Shown here: piece by piece, positions 46,244 to 55,483 of the stretch
Position numbering within the stretch: position 1 is the first letter of the stretch
Layout: each line of letters opens with the position of its first letter
Program-made: the position numbers and the translations under genes
NCBI RefSeq assembly: GCF_001908185.1
Contig: NZ_LGHM01000042.1
Coordinates: forward strand, 1 to 64,000
Direction: 5' to 3'
Source of the DNA: Bradyrhizobium sp. AS23.2
GTDB lineage: Bacteria > Pseudomonadota > Alphaproteobacteria > Rhizobiales > Xanthobacteraceae
DNA length: 64,000 bases
Notes under the pieces: generated by a model
The model's input: only the letters and a program-made list of their open reading frames with translations
Database searches by the model: none
Told to the model about the DNA's origin: nothing

Positions 46244-46700
46244 ACTCGCTTTCTCTGCTCAGGTCTGGCGCGTCGGTCAGACCGAGATAATCGAGCGTCT
46301 TGCGCAGAACCTCGAACAGGATCGCGGCCGACCAGCCGAACAGCAGGACGCCGTTCATGGCGGTCATAGGACCGATAAGCCGCCATGCGGGGACCGGTGT
46401 GATATCGCCATAGCCCAGCGTGGTGTAGTTGACGAAGGCGAAATAGAGCAGATCGCTGTCGGGCGCTGCGGTAACCTGGACGATGTCGTACGTCCAGGCC
46501 CACACCGCGGTCTCCAGCGTATGCGCGACCATCAGCACCGCGGCCGTCGCCATCATCACCCCCATCAAGTGCAATCTTGGGCGCTCCGTCTTTCGAAGCC
46601 CGGCGCTGCGGGCGATCCAGATGGCGACGATCGTCACCAGCGCGTGGATGCCGATATTGATCACGCTGACCAGCGCGCCGACAAGAAATTGAAGCAGCAT
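46215..46700 (-). CDS. Two-TM potassium-channel-like protein
   Basis: This 161-residue protein has an N-terminal hydrophobic pair (about 1-30 and 45-60) and a pore region FAFVNYTTLGYGDITPVPAW, with the selectivity filter TTLGYGD, then a final span (IGPMTAMNGVLLFGWSAAIL). No cytoplasmic ligand-binding domain is attached. A TTG four codons upstream (46712) is a possible start. It lies 38 bp downstream of the start side of the acetate-kinase-like gene end, both on the minus strand. A channel role is inferred from the filter. Confidence 0.85.
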   Translation of the reverse strand: MLLQFLVGALVSVINIGIHALVTIVAIWIARSAGLRKTERPRLHLMGVMMATAAVLMVAHTLETAVWAWTYDIVQVTAAPDSDLLYFAFVNYTTLGYGDITPVPAWRLIGPMTAMNGVLLFGWSAAILFEVLRKTLDYLGLTDAPDLSRESEFIPGKGPSP

Positions 46701-46738
46701 AAGGATCGACAAGCCTCTTTCTGCCTTTTCGGATCTAC

Positions 46739-47878
46739 TTATTGTGACGAAGGCCGGTTCAACAACAGCGCCAAGGTGTGCCGCGCGATCGCCAATTCAT
46801 CGTCGGACGGGAGCACGTAGATGGGAATGCGACTCTCACGGCGAGAGATCACCCGTGCGTGTTGCACATTCGCGCTCTCATCCAATACCGCACCGAGCCA
46901 GCCCAGCCTCTCGGCGATACACGCGCGGATAGTGGCCGAGCTTTCGCCTATCGCTCCGGTAAACACGAAAGCATCGAGTCCTTCGAGCGCCGCGGCAAGC
47001 AGGCCGGCGTTGAGACCGGCCCGATAGGCCAGCCGCTCGACAGCCCCGCTTGCCAGAAACGCACCGCTCGCATCCGGTTCAGGTGCGTCTGCATAGGCGT
47101 CGGAGAGTCCGCTTCGCATCTCGCTCCCGGACGTCAGGAAGACCGCGGTACCGGGATCGATCTCGTCCGACATCGGCGCGCCAAACGCATAGAATGCGCT
47201 TGTGCTCTCGACGCTGCGACCGTCCCTCAGCGCACACATCGAACTGCTGTTGTCGAGGCGCGCAATAATCACACGGCCTTTCGCGACCTCAGGCGCGACA
47301 AGTGACAGCGTTCGCGCAATCGACTCGTAGGACAGGCCGTGAAATCCCCAGCGCGCAATGCTTTCGCCACCGGGCCGATGCGGATTGGCCCTCCCCTCGC
47401 TCACCGCCGGCCTGGCCAGATGAAACGCGGTATCGAAGCAGGCAACCTGCGGCAATGCAGGATAATTGGCCAGTATCGTGCGGATTGGCACGAGATTGTG
47501 CGGCTGACGCTGCGGCGCGAATGCAATCATCCGCTCCAGATCTGCCATCACTGCGTCGTCGACTATGACCGGCCGGACGTAGTCCGTCCCTCCCTGCACG
47601 ACGCGATGTCCTACCGCCAGCGGGCGTATCCCCAACTCGTCCCGCAACCACGTATCGACCACCGCGAACGCCGCCGGCACATCTCCGACGTCGTCATTGC
47701 GGTAGGCCCGGTGCGCCAATGGATCCCCATTTGCCCCGCTCGCCTTGAGGCGCGGGAAAGAGCCGAGGCCATCGAGCCGTCCCTTGATTTGCCGCTCGAG
47801 CCTCCCCTCTCCCTGCACAGCGAAAAGCTGGAAGTTCACTCCCCCCGCGTTCGCATCTATAGCAAGGATCGAATCCAT
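46739..47878 (-). CDS. Acetate kinase-like protein with eroded active site
   Basis: This 379-residue protein belongs to the acetate/propionate kinase family (VGHRVVQGGTDYVRP, QPHNLVPIRTILAN, ACFDTAFH, WGFHGLSYESIA, FTGAIGESSATIRA). Several catalytic loops are unusual. The N-terminal phosphate loop reads IDANAGGVNF where INAGSSS(I/L)KF is usual; HLGNG(A/S)S reads RLDNSSS; the usual M(G)TR(x)GD(x)DP reads PMSDEIDP, so the key Arg is lost. It is about 20 residues shorter than normal. Asp148-type FDTAFH, the GFHG His and the GE of FTG.IGE are kept. Activity is doubtful. A FNR/FixK box lies 151 bp upstream. Confidence 0.85.
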   Translation of the reverse strand: MDSILAIDANAGGVNFQLFAVQGEGRLERQIKGRLDGLGSFPRLKASGANGDPLAHRAYRNDDVGDVPAAFAVVDTWLRDELGIRPLAVGHRVVQGGTDYVRPVIVDDAVMADLERMIAFAPQRQPHNLVPIRTILANYPALPQVACFDTAFHLARPAVSEGRANPHRPGGESIARWGFHGLSYESIARTLSLVAPEVAKGRVIIARLDNSSSMCALRDGRSVESTSAFYAFGAPMSDEIDPGTAVFLTSGSEMRSGLSDAYADAPEPDASGAFLASGAVERLAYRAGLNAGLLAAALEGLDAFVFTGAIGESSATIRACIAERLGWLGAVLDESANVQHARVISRRESRIPIYVLPSDDELAIARHTLALLLNRPSSQ

Positions 47879-48028
47879 GGCAGTCAGTCGACGATCTCAG
47901 GAGCTGGCATGGCAGCCCCCGGCGTGCGCCAGCATGTGCAGCTATCTCGCGACGCTTGGTTGGCCATCGACATGTCCGTGGGTCTCAGCTCGCCTTTGCG
48001 TACTCAAGGCGCACGGCAATGCAGAGGA

Positions 48029-48042
48029 TTGACTTAGGTCAA
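48029..48042. promoter_or_regulatory. FNR/FixK box upstream of the acetate-kinase-like gene
   Basis: TTGACTTAGGTCAA is a perfect palindrome of the TTGAN6TCAA type. It lies in the 197-bp gap between the AI-2E permease stop and the acetate-kinase-like start, 151 bp from the latter, so a longer leader than the others would be made. Confidence 0.7.
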
Positions 48043-48075
48043 AGGTCCGGCGCGGGTGGAGCCCACCGGCAACTG

Positions 48076-49164
48076 TCAGCGCCCTTCCGGCCGATTCGCG
48101 GTCGCATCGCGGTCGGTCCGGACCCAGGCCGCCGCCAGCTCCCAGGCAACGGACAGTATGATCGGTCCTATGAACAGACCGATGATCCCGTGTGCGATCG
48201 TTCCACCGATCACCCCAATCAGGATGACGAGCGTCGGCGTGGTCAGGCCGCGCCCCATGACGAGCGGTTTCAGGATGTTGTCGAGCAGCCCGACGATGAC
48301 GAGGAACACGGTGAGCAGCAGCGCCGTGGTCACATCCTTGTCCATCCAGATCCAGATGATGACGGGAATGAGCACGAGGGCCGCACCAAGTTGCACGATC
48401 GACAGCAGCAGAACGATGACGGCTAGCAAACCCGCGCTCGGAATGGCAGCAAGTTTGAAGCCGATGCCGGCCAGCAATGCCTGGATGATCGCGACCCCGA
48501 TCACGCCCTGCGATACCGCCCGAATGGTCGCGCCGGCGAGCTCGAGAAAATGCTCGCTCTGCTCCGGCACGACGCGGATCAGGAAGCCACGGACCGCATC
48601 GACGAGCTGCGGCCCGTACGGAAAGAGGAAGCCGGCTACGAGCACCGACAGCAGAAACTGGAGCGTGCCGACGCCGGCGCTGCCGGCAAATGACAGCATC
48701 ATCCCGGCAAGCGGCTTGAGGTAGGGCGTCACCTCGCGCAACACAGCGCGCACGTTGGTGTAGGCCAGATTCCAGAGGTCGTAGAGCTGGGGACCGATCA
48801 ATGGCCAGCCCTTGATCTGCTCAGGCGCGGCCTGAAGCGCGAGATCGCCGGCGCTGATCTGGCTCGCAATGTCCTTGATCCCCTCGACCGCGCTGAGACC
48901 GAGCCAGGCGGCGGGGCCAATGACGATGCCCAGCATGATCAGCGTCAGAATGGTCGCGGCGGCACGGGGTCGGCCGCCGAGGCGTTTGGCGAGCCAGCTG
49001 AACACTGGATAGAACGCGACCGCCAGCACCGCGCTCCAGGTCAGGATCGGCACGAACGGCTCGATGATAAGGAAGGTCCATAGGATCAGCAGCGCCAGCA
49101 ATCCAAGCCGGATCACGAACTGGACGACGTCATCGGTGGACAGAAGGTGGCGAAGTGTCTTCAA
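48076..49164 (-). CDS. AI-2E family transporter
   Basis: This 362-residue membrane protein has about eight spans and the family's conserved C-terminal part (LLTVFLVIVGLLDNILKPLV, then GIIGLFIGPIILSVAWELAA). Members export varied small molecules, and some act in pH or sodium tolerance, so no substrate is given. It has a FNR/FixK box 67 bp upstream of its start. It is the last of the minus-strand stress genes before the exopolysaccharide locus. Confidence 0.9.
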   Translation of the reverse strand: MKTLRHLLSTDDVVQFVIRLGLLALLILWTFLIIEPFVPILTWSAVLAVAFYPVFSWLAKRLGGRPRAAATILTLIMLGIVIGPAAWLGLSAVEGIKDIASQISAGDLALQAAPEQIKGWPLIGPQLYDLWNLAYTNVRAVLREVTPYLKPLAGMMLSFAGSAGVGTLQFLLSVLVAGFLFPYGPQLVDAVRGFLIRVVPEQSEHFLELAGATIRAVSQGVIGVAIIQALLAGIGFKLAAIPSAGLLAVIVLLLSIVQLGAALVLIPVIIWIWMDKDVTTALLLTVFLVIVGLLDNILKPLVMGRGLTTPTLVILIGVIGGTIAHGIIGLFIGPIILSVAWELAAAWVRTDRDATANRPEGR

Positions 49165-49230
49165 GGCCTGTTGCCCGGATTTGAAGGCGGCATGTGCGCA
49201 GAGGCTAAGGTCGGGTCTCGCGCCGCAGGC

Positions 49231-49244
49231 TTGATCCAGATCAA
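49231..49244. promoter_or_regulatory. FNR/FixK box upstream of the AI-2E permease
   Basis: TTGATCCAGATCAA is a perfect TTGAT-N4-ATCAA site, 66 bp upstream of the start of the AI-2E permease gene (minus strand). The GH5 gene ends 95 bp further on. Confidence 0.8.
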
Positions 49245-49338
49245 GCTGATGAAATCCGTCTTCCGCCTGACCGACCGCCGCCGGTATGGATCGCCGCTCT
49301 TCGGCCCTACCGTCCCTGGAAGCGGCGCAGGCTGCGCT

Positions 49339-50364
49339 TCAATGCGGCGGCGGGATCAGGGCACGCAGGATGTCCGGCTTCCAGGCCTGACGGGCGCTGT
49401 CGAAGGCCGCGAAATCATGGTCGAACTGCCAATAGGCCCATGACCAGCCAAGTCTGTCGGCGCTTCTCGCCACGAACGACAGGTATCTCACGCGACTATC
49501 GGACGGAGCACGCTCGTACACCCCGAATTCGCCGAGATAAATGGGGCGCTTCTCTCTCTCCGCCCAAAGACGCATTTTCTTGAAATCAAAGGCGGTCTTG
49601 GCTTCGTCATCCGCACTGCCCCAATCCAGCGGCCCGATCCTGGAAAACGTTCGAGACCACGGCGCGCCTTGATGCGTAAATCGTATCGGCGCGTAATAGT
49701 GAAACGTAACGATGAGGTTCCTGTCGTCGGCGGGCAGGACCAGCTCGTCAACCGGGATATCATCCGTGTTGAGAACAGCGGCAATCACCGGACGCTCGCG
49801 GTTGGTGCGGCGGATGATGCCAAGGCATTCATTGAGGAGAGAGTTCCAGCGGGCGGACGTCATCTGCCCCCCAGGCTCATTCAAGACTTCAAAGACAAGC
49901 GCGGGGTATTTCCCGGCGTAGCGCTCGGCGATCTGGCGCCAGAATGCCTTGAGCTTCTCGGCGCATCCGGAAACATCGCTTTGACAGACATGGGTGTTGT
50001 GTTCGTCAACGATGGGAATGAGGTTCCTCGCGAGAACCGCTTCGATGACACCGTCAAGCCGCCTCAGCACGATCTCATCCAGGACGTTCCCGGAGCCCAT
50101 GAACTTGAAGCCGAAGAAATTGATCCTGACGTGCGAAAATCCGGCCTTTTTGATCGCCGCCAGGTTGTCCAGACGGAACGGCGCGTTCTGGCCGCCTTCC
50201 CAGATTCCATCATAGCCGAGAATGTTGATCCCGCGGCCCAATCTCGCCGCATCGCGGGAAGCGTCCTGCTCGGCGCCATGGGCCTGGGAAAAGAGCGATG
50301 CGAATAAAAAGGCCGTGGCTGCAAGATTGAGGCTTCTCGGCCAACGCGCGCGGATAGCGGTCAT
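49339..50364 (-). CDS. Glycoside hydrolase family 5 protein, exported
   Basis: This 341-residue protein has a signal peptide (LNLAATAFLFASLFSQAHGA) and a GH5 (beta/alpha)8 core. The acid/base Glu lies in LVFEVLNEPGG and the nucleophile in PIYLGEFGVYERA; other blocks are RINFFGFKFM and VTFHYYAPIRFTHQG. It would cut a beta-linked glucan in the periplasm or outside. In this place it may trim the exopolysaccharide as it is exported. The ATG at 50364 begins the signal peptide; the frame upstream overlaps the Wzy-like gene. It lies 20 bp from the end of that gene. Confidence 0.88.
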   Translation of the reverse strand: MTAIRARWPRSLNLAATAFLFASLFSQAHGAEQDASRDAARLGRGINILGYDGIWEGGQNAPFRLDNLAAIKKAGFSHVRINFFGFKFMGSGNVLDEIVLRRLDGVIEAVLARNLIPIVDEHNTHVCQSDVSGCAEKLKAFWRQIAERYAGKYPALVFEVLNEPGGQMTSARWNSLLNECLGIIRRTNRERPVIAAVLNTDDIPVDELVLPADDRNLIVTFHYYAPIRFTHQGAPWSRTFSRIGPLDWGSADDEAKTAFDFKKMRLWAEREKRPIYLGEFGVYERAPSDSRVRYLSFVARSADRLGWSWAYWQFDHDFAAFDSARQAWKPDILRALIPPPH

Positions 50365-50384
50365 CCTGCTTCCATTCGTAAAAG

Positions 50385-51671
50385 CTAAAAATCTGTCTGC
50401 GGCACCGGACGGCACGTCGCGAAGAAAAGCGAGACAAGGAGCACCGACGTGAACATCGTCGAACGAAGGAACGTCGTCTCCGTGAAATTGGTTTGAAAGC
50501 TGAGGACGACAAATCCGATGATGAGGGCGCAGTGCGACCGATTGATCGATTGGGCGGCAATCAGATGGAGAACCTTGTTCGAAAACAGGAGGACGCTCGC
50601 GGCAAAAAGTGTGCACCCCAGAAATCCCGTCTCCATGAGGATCGCGATGTAGCCGCTGTGATAATTATCGAGCACCCAGCCATGGTTCTGTTCGAAATAG
50701 TCGTAGATCGACGGGACCGTCCAGAAACCGTTGATCCCAAAACCGAGCAACGGCGCGTCGTCGAAATGGCTTATAGCGTACTGCCAGATGAAGGTTCGCT
50801 CGGTGAAATCGATGGACGCATCGCCGACATGGATGGCATCGTATCCCGTCACATAGAAATAGAGGATCAGGAGGCCGGCCAGAGTGCACATGACGAACGG
50901 CAGGACCGCATAGATCCTCATGCAACGGACCGACCACATCGAGGTCACGAGCAGTGCACAGGCTGCCAGGGCAACAGCACCGGCACCTCGCGATTCCGAC
51001 GCGAGGACACACGTTGACGCAAGGAGGAACGTCACGAGGAAAGCCGGCCACCCCTGCTCCCTCATCTTCAGGTAGCAGGCAAAGAACATCAGGTACGCGC
51101 CGACGAAACCAAGCGTCTGCTTTGATTCATAAACGCCTTGCCATTGACCATTATGCATCCAGCTATGGTCTATCCCGATATCGGGCACGGCCAACGCACA
51201 GAAAGCCGATGCGGCAACCAATATGAAAAGCCCGAGAGCTGTGGCCCTCACGACCTCGTCGATGTCGATCCGCGTGATCAGGCAGAATGCGCCAAAGGTC
51301 GTCATCGCAAGCGCCGCGCTCTTCATGATCGCTGCGGCACTAAGGCTGGTCCAGAACACGGAGATGACCGCGAACGTGTAGAACGCGACCAGCGCGGTCA
51401 AATCCGGATTGAACTGCAACCGCAGACGCGGGCGCACGAATGCGCTTGCATAGATGAGGACGCTCCACATCAGGAGCGCAACGGCCTGTTGCAGAAAGGT
51501 CAGCTCCGTCGGCAGCAGCGCGGTGTTGAATGTGCCCATCGATGCGACCACGTTGAAAGTGATCGAACAGCTGATAGCGGACTTGGCAATCTTCTCAACG
51601 CCAACGCTGCGCGTCTTCCAGATCGCGCTCGCGAGTGCCCCGGAATCCACCTCGGTCTGCAGGCTGGCCAT
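50385..51671 (-). CDS. O-antigen ligase/Wzy-like polysaccharide polymerase
   Basis: This 428-residue membrane protein has about ten spans and the Wzy_C region with a large periplasmic loop (FTERTFIWQYAISHFDDAPL and NHGWVLDNYHSGYIAILMET, the latter with the His/Tyr-rich motif of such enzymes). It would polymerise exopolysaccharide repeat units. It is divergent from the flippase gene, with a 212-bp gap for both promoters, and upstream of the GH5 gene on the same strand. Confidence 0.85.
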   Translation of the reverse strand: MASLQTEVDSGALASAIWKTRSVGVEKIAKSAISCSITFNVVASMGTFNTALLPTELTFLQQAVALLMWSVLIYASAFVRPRLRLQFNPDLTALVAFYTFAVISVFWTSLSAAAIMKSAALAMTTFGAFCLITRIDIDEVVRATALGLFILVAASAFCALAVPDIGIDHSWMHNGQWQGVYESKQTLGFVGAYLMFFACYLKMREQGWPAFLVTFLLASTCVLASESRGAGAVALAACALLVTSMWSVRCMRIYAVLPFVMCTLAGLLILYFYVTGYDAIHVGDASIDFTERTFIWQYAISHFDDAPLLGFGINGFWTVPSIYDYFEQNHGWVLDNYHSGYIAILMETGFLGCTLFAASVLLFSNKVLHLIAAQSINRSHCALIIGFVVLSFQTNFTETTFLRSTMFTSVLLVSLFFATCRPVPQTDF

Positions 51672-51883
51672 GAGTTGACCATCCTTAAGCGCGGTTAATT
51701 ATTTGCTATCGCGGGTTGATCTCCACTCCCCACCCCTTACACGACCGCCCGGATTTTAAGAACTTGGTAACGGTACGAGCCTCGCTCGAGACGGAGACCG
51801 CGCATTAACACTCGCGATTTCCTGGCATGCTAGGCTGTCGCCGCTATCGCAACGCGTATTTTCGGGGGGCGCCCGTATCTTCG

Positions 51884-53230
51884 ATGATCGAGTCCATTGT
51901 TCAGTTTTTGCGGCGTGACATCACGCGCGGTGTCGTCGGGACCATCCTTCTCAAGGTTGGCAGCGGCGCGTTCGCATTTGCGTTGTTCTCGCTGGCGGCA
52001 CGAACCATGTCGCCTGATGGATTTGGCATCTTTGCGACCTGGCTTTCGGTTGCCCAGATGGCAGCGGTCGTGGGACTGGTCGGCCAGGAATCGCTTCTGG
52101 TGCGATTCCTGAACGAGTATCGCGTGGGAGATCAACCCGACCTCACGAAGGGTGTGCTGCTATCGAGCTTGAGGATTTCTTCCATCGCGATGCTGATTGC
52201 GATCGGCTCGATCGCGATCGTGGCGGATATGAGGGGCGACGAGTGGCTGCTGATCCTCGCGGTGTCAGTCTACACTGCCGTGAATGCGGGGCTGATGCTC
52301 GGCAGTCAGGTCGCACGGTCGCTGGTCAGCATCCTGATGGGGGAAGGAAACAGGGAGCTCTTCTGGCGGGTCGCCGTCGTCCTGTTTCTGCTCGCCGTTT
52401 TATCCGGTCACCGACAGCTCGATCCCGCCGAATTGATCGCCGTGATGACGATCGCGATGTCGGTGGGCCTGGTCGCGCAGATCGTTGCGATTGCGCGAGC
52501 CCTGCCGGACTTCCGCGGCACGGCGGCGCGCTCCGAGACGTCCCGCTGGAGATCGAGTTCGCTTCATTTCTGGGTCGCGTCTATCCTCGAAGCCGCAAAC
52601 CAGTATTTCGACATCATTCTGGTCTACTGGATGCTGGATCCGGCAACCGCCGGAATCTATTTCGCCGCTTCGCGCCTCGCCAATATCTTCGCCATGGTGT
52701 CGGCCGCACTGTACAGTTTCGGCGCACGCCGGCTTCCATCGCTGTACTTCAGCAAGAACCACCAGGAATTCGGGCGGACGTTGCAGCTCATGGCGGAAGT
52801 AACGGCGCTGTGCGTGGTCAGCGGACTTCTCCTGATCTGGATTGGCGGCCCCTATCTTCTCAAGCTGTTCGGGCCTCATTTCGCCGCGCAGCACTGGGTC
52901 CTGATCGTGCTTGGAGTCGGAACGGCCTTCCAGGCGGCGGGAGGTCCATCTGCGGCGATATTGCAGCTCACGGGCCATGAGCGTGAGTATGTCCCCGTCG
53001 TTGCCGCAAACGTTGCGTTGCGGCTGGTCGGATTTCTCGTCCTGATTCCCTGGCTCGGCGTGCTTGGTGCGGCGATCTCGGCGACTGTGTCGCTGGCGCT
53101 CGCGACCATCGCCCTCAACATTCTCTGCCGCCGGCGAACCGGGGTCGATCCTTCAATTCTTGTGCTTTTGCGCTTCCCGTCATCGAAGCGCGGCGCCTAT
53201 GCGGTCCGTGGCGCCGACTCGGGCGACTAG
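51884..53230 (+). CDS. Wzx-like polysaccharide flippase (MOP superfamily)
   Basis: This 448-residue membrane protein has about twelve spans (opening GTILLKVGSGAFAFALFSLA) and MOP-type patterns such as WLSVAQMAAVVGLVGQESLL and ISATVSLALATIALNILCRR. It would move lipid-linked repeat units across the inner membrane. The start MIES at 51884 is chosen because the preceding frame is not protein-like. It converges with the Wzz/kinase-like gene, with a palindromic repeat in the gap. Confidence 0.87.
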   Translation: MIESIVQFLRRDITRGVVGTILLKVGSGAFAFALFSLAARTMSPDGFGIFATWLSVAQMAAVVGLVGQESLLVRFLNEYRVGDQPDLTKGVLLSSLRISSIAMLIAIGSIAIVADMRGDEWLLILAVSVYTAVNAGLMLGSQVARSLVSILMGEGNRELFWRVAVVLFLLAVLSGHRQLDPAELIAVMTIAMSVGLVAQIVAIARALPDFRGTAARSETSRWRSSSLHFWVASILEAANQYFDIILVYWMLDPATAGIYFAASRLANIFAMVSAALYSFGARRLPSLYFSKNHQEFGRTLQLMAEVTALCVVSGLLLIWIGGPYLLKLFGPHFAAQHWVLIVLGVGTAFQAAGGPSAAILQLTGHEREYVPVVAANVALRLVGFLVLIPWLGVLGAAISATVSLALATIALNILCRRRTGVDPSILVLLRFPSSKRGAYAVRGADSGD

Positions 53231-53335
53231 AGCATGATTCGGAAAAGTGTGAAGCGGTTTTCCGAAAAGATCATGCTCAAACAATAACCTAAAGCGCGAT
53301 GACGATTCATCCCAATCTCATCGCGCTTTAGGCGT
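53230..53335. repeat. Two-part palindromic intergenic repeat
   Basis: The gap between convergent genes holds two inverted repeats. The first (53230-53278) pairs GAGCATGAT and CGGAAAA with TTTTCCG and ATCATGCTC. The second (about 53291-53331) pairs TAAAGCGCGATGA with TCATCGCGCTTTA. I recall this paired element as widespread in Bradyrhizobium and related intergenic regions. The stem-loops would act as a bidirectional terminator here. Only one copy is seen in this window. Confidence 0.75.
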
Positions 53336-53386
53336 CGTTTCGATCGCGGCAATCGCACGGTCCGGTGGTGCGTTGCCGAATGACCG

Positions 53387-55483
53387 TCAACCGACCAGGC
53401 CCAACACGTCGCCCTGACGACGAGACGCCGACGCGTCGGCCGGCACACGATTGACGACGAGCCCGGTCGGCACGGCGCCGAACCGGGAGAGCGCGGCCGT
53501 CGCCCTGCGCATCGCCGCTGACTCGACTGCGTCTTCGCAGGCCACCAGAATGACCAGGTCGGCGTGAGCGGCCAAAGCCGCCGCCTCCGGCTGCAAGGCC
53601 AGAGAGGTTGCATGGACGACGATCAGATCGAACTCCGAACGAATATCGTCCGTGGGCGACGACCCGGGCCCCTTGCCGGCGCCCAGAAGCAAGTCGACGC
53701 CGCCAAAGCTCGCCGTGGTCGTACCGTCCGCCTGCCCCTTGGCCGTTCCGGCCTCGGCGCCGCCGAGGTCCGGCTGCACCTGGATCAGGACACTCAGCTT
53801 CCCCTTGTTCACCGCCCACCGGTTCAGCGACCGCGCAACGGTATTTCCGCCGGCCCGCTTCCCGACCGACATCACGAGCGCGACCTTGCCGCGGGGTTCG
53901 GGCAATTGCTCCAGCCTGTCAATCAGTGGGCGCAGATGAGGACCGAGATCCAGTTGAGCCGTCGCGGACACTGGACCTTGCCAGATGTTTCGGGTGACCT
54001 CGCCAGGCATTAGATCGGGAATGCGCGCCCACACGGGCGGACGTGACCACGCCCCGGGCTTACGCGGAGCCGGATCGGGTTCACGAACCTCCTGAACGGG
54101 TTTATCCGATCCACGTCCCGTGGCGGCGACGACTGCCGTCGATGTCAGCAGCGAGCCGATCGCCAGAGCGGCGAGCAGTAAAGGCAAAGGCGGAAGGGTC
54201 GATCGAAGCGGCGGAATGGCAGGCGAAGCAATCTTGGTCTGAGAGCTCTGCAAGAGGCGCTGCTCGTTCGTCGTTTTGGACCGCGAGAGGAACTGCTCGT
54301 AGATGTTCCTGTTGGCCTCGGCGTCACGCTGCAGCTCCTGGAGCCGGACCAGCGCTTGACCGTCGATCAGGAGCTGCGATTCAGCAGCCTTCATCTGGCC
54401 TTCCAGCGCCTTCTGCTGATCGCGCTGCGCCTCATATTCCGACTTCGCGGTTTCGATGCCCTTCGACCGTTCAACCTCGATCTGCCTGTTCAGATCGTTC
54501 AGCTGGCTGTACGACATCACGAGGTCGGGATGACGATCGCCGAACACCGCCCGCTTCTGCGCGATCTGATCGTTGAGTGCCGACCGCAGGGCACGCAGAG
54601 CGTTCAGCAGATCCTGCTTGGCAGGGCCTTCGACCTTGCCTTTCAGGTCGCGCTGCGCCTGCTCGTAGCGGGCCTTCGCCTCTTCGGTCCGGGCGCGCGC
54701 AGCGGCAACCTGCTGCGACAGCTCGGTCACACGCAATTGCTGCGTCGTGGCATCCTTGCCGGCGTTGACGATCCTGTGCTCGAGCTTGAATGTGGCAACG
54801 GCGTCTTCCGACGCCCTCAATCTGTCGTTCAATGTCTTGAGCCGGCCGCTGAGCCAGTCGGCGGCCTCGTCAGTCGCCTCGGTGCGCATGCGCCCCTGAC
54901 TAGCGACGAACGCCTCGGCTATTGCGTTTGCATAGTAAGCAGCCCGCTCCGGCCGGTTTGAGGTGAAGCGGATGGCGATGACATAAGTGAGTCCGCGACG
55001 CGAAATCTCGAGACGGTTGCGGAATCGCTCGAGCAGGCGCGTGGAATCCGTGTGCCCTCCGGAAATGTCCTCGTCATCCTGAACTTTGAGCTGCTCGATC
55101 AGCGGCTTGAGAAAGCCGTCGGACTTCGCCACTTCAACCAGGCTCTGCAGCGCGGCGCTATCCTGCCCTATGCCCGGCAGCACGTCCTGCTCCGTGGTCA
55201 CGCGTTGCTCGCGCGGATCGACGACGACCAGCGCCGTCGCTGCAAATCGAACCGGGAGCATCAGGAGGACAACGGCGCCGAGGGCGAAGATCGCGAGAGC
55301 GAGCGTCAGGATGCGACGGGCGTTTTCCCGGAAGAAGGAAAGTGCACCCGCGGCAGTGAGCACGCCGCCAAAGCGTGCGCCGGCTTCGCGAGCCTCACCG
55401 TTCGACGAATTCCGGGTCCGCCACGACGCGGAGACACCGTTCGATCCGGAACTGGTCGGGTCTGCGCGGCGACCGAACGTCAT
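53387..55483 (-). CDS. Wzz/GNVR chain-length protein with degenerate tyrosine-kinase domain
   Basis: This 698-residue protein has an N-terminal membrane span (about 58-77, ILTLALAIFALGAVVLLMLP), the Wzz domain, a long coiled-coil region (about 200-420), a second span (LPLLLAALAIGSLLTSTAVV) and a C-terminal nucleotide-binding-like domain. The BY-kinase Walker A would be expected near residue 539, but it reads SVGKRAGGNT with no GK(S/T), and Walker A' (ID.D) is IQVQPD. No Tyr cluster ends the protein. It may set chain length through the Wzz part alone. It is the end of a minus-strand unit and is divergent from the glycosyltransferase. Confidence 0.87.
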   Translation of the reverse strand: MTFGRRADPTSSGSNGVSASWRTRNSSNGEAREAGARFGGVLTAAGALSFFRENARRILTLALAIFALGAVVLLMLPVRFAATALVVVDPREQRVTTEQDVLPGIGQDSAALQSLVEVAKSDGFLKPLIEQLKVQDDEDISGGHTDSTRLLERFRNRLEISRRGLTYVIAIRFTSNRPERAAYYANAIAEAFVASQGRMRTEATDEAADWLSGRLKTLNDRLRASEDAVATFKLEHRIVNAGKDATTQQLRVTELSQQVAAARARTEEAKARYEQAQRDLKGKVEGPAKQDLLNALRALRSALNDQIAQKRAVFGDRHPDLVMSYSQLNDLNRQIEVERSKGIETAKSEYEAQRDQQKALEGQMKAAESQLLIDGQALVRLQELQRDAEANRNIYEQFLSRSKTTNEQRLLQSSQTKIASPAIPPLRSTLPPLPLLLAALAIGSLLTSTAVVAATGRGSDKPVQEVREPDPAPRKPGAWSRPPVWARIPDLMPGEVTRNIWQGPVSATAQLDLGPHLRPLIDRLEQLPEPRGKVALVMSVGKRAGGNTVARSLNRWAVNKGKLSVLIQVQPDLGGAEAGTAKGQADGTTTASFGGVDLLLGAGKGPGSSPTDDIRSEFDLIVVHATSLALQPEAAALAAHADLVILVACEDAVESAAMRRATAALSRFGAVPTGLVVNRVPADASASRRQGDVLGLVG

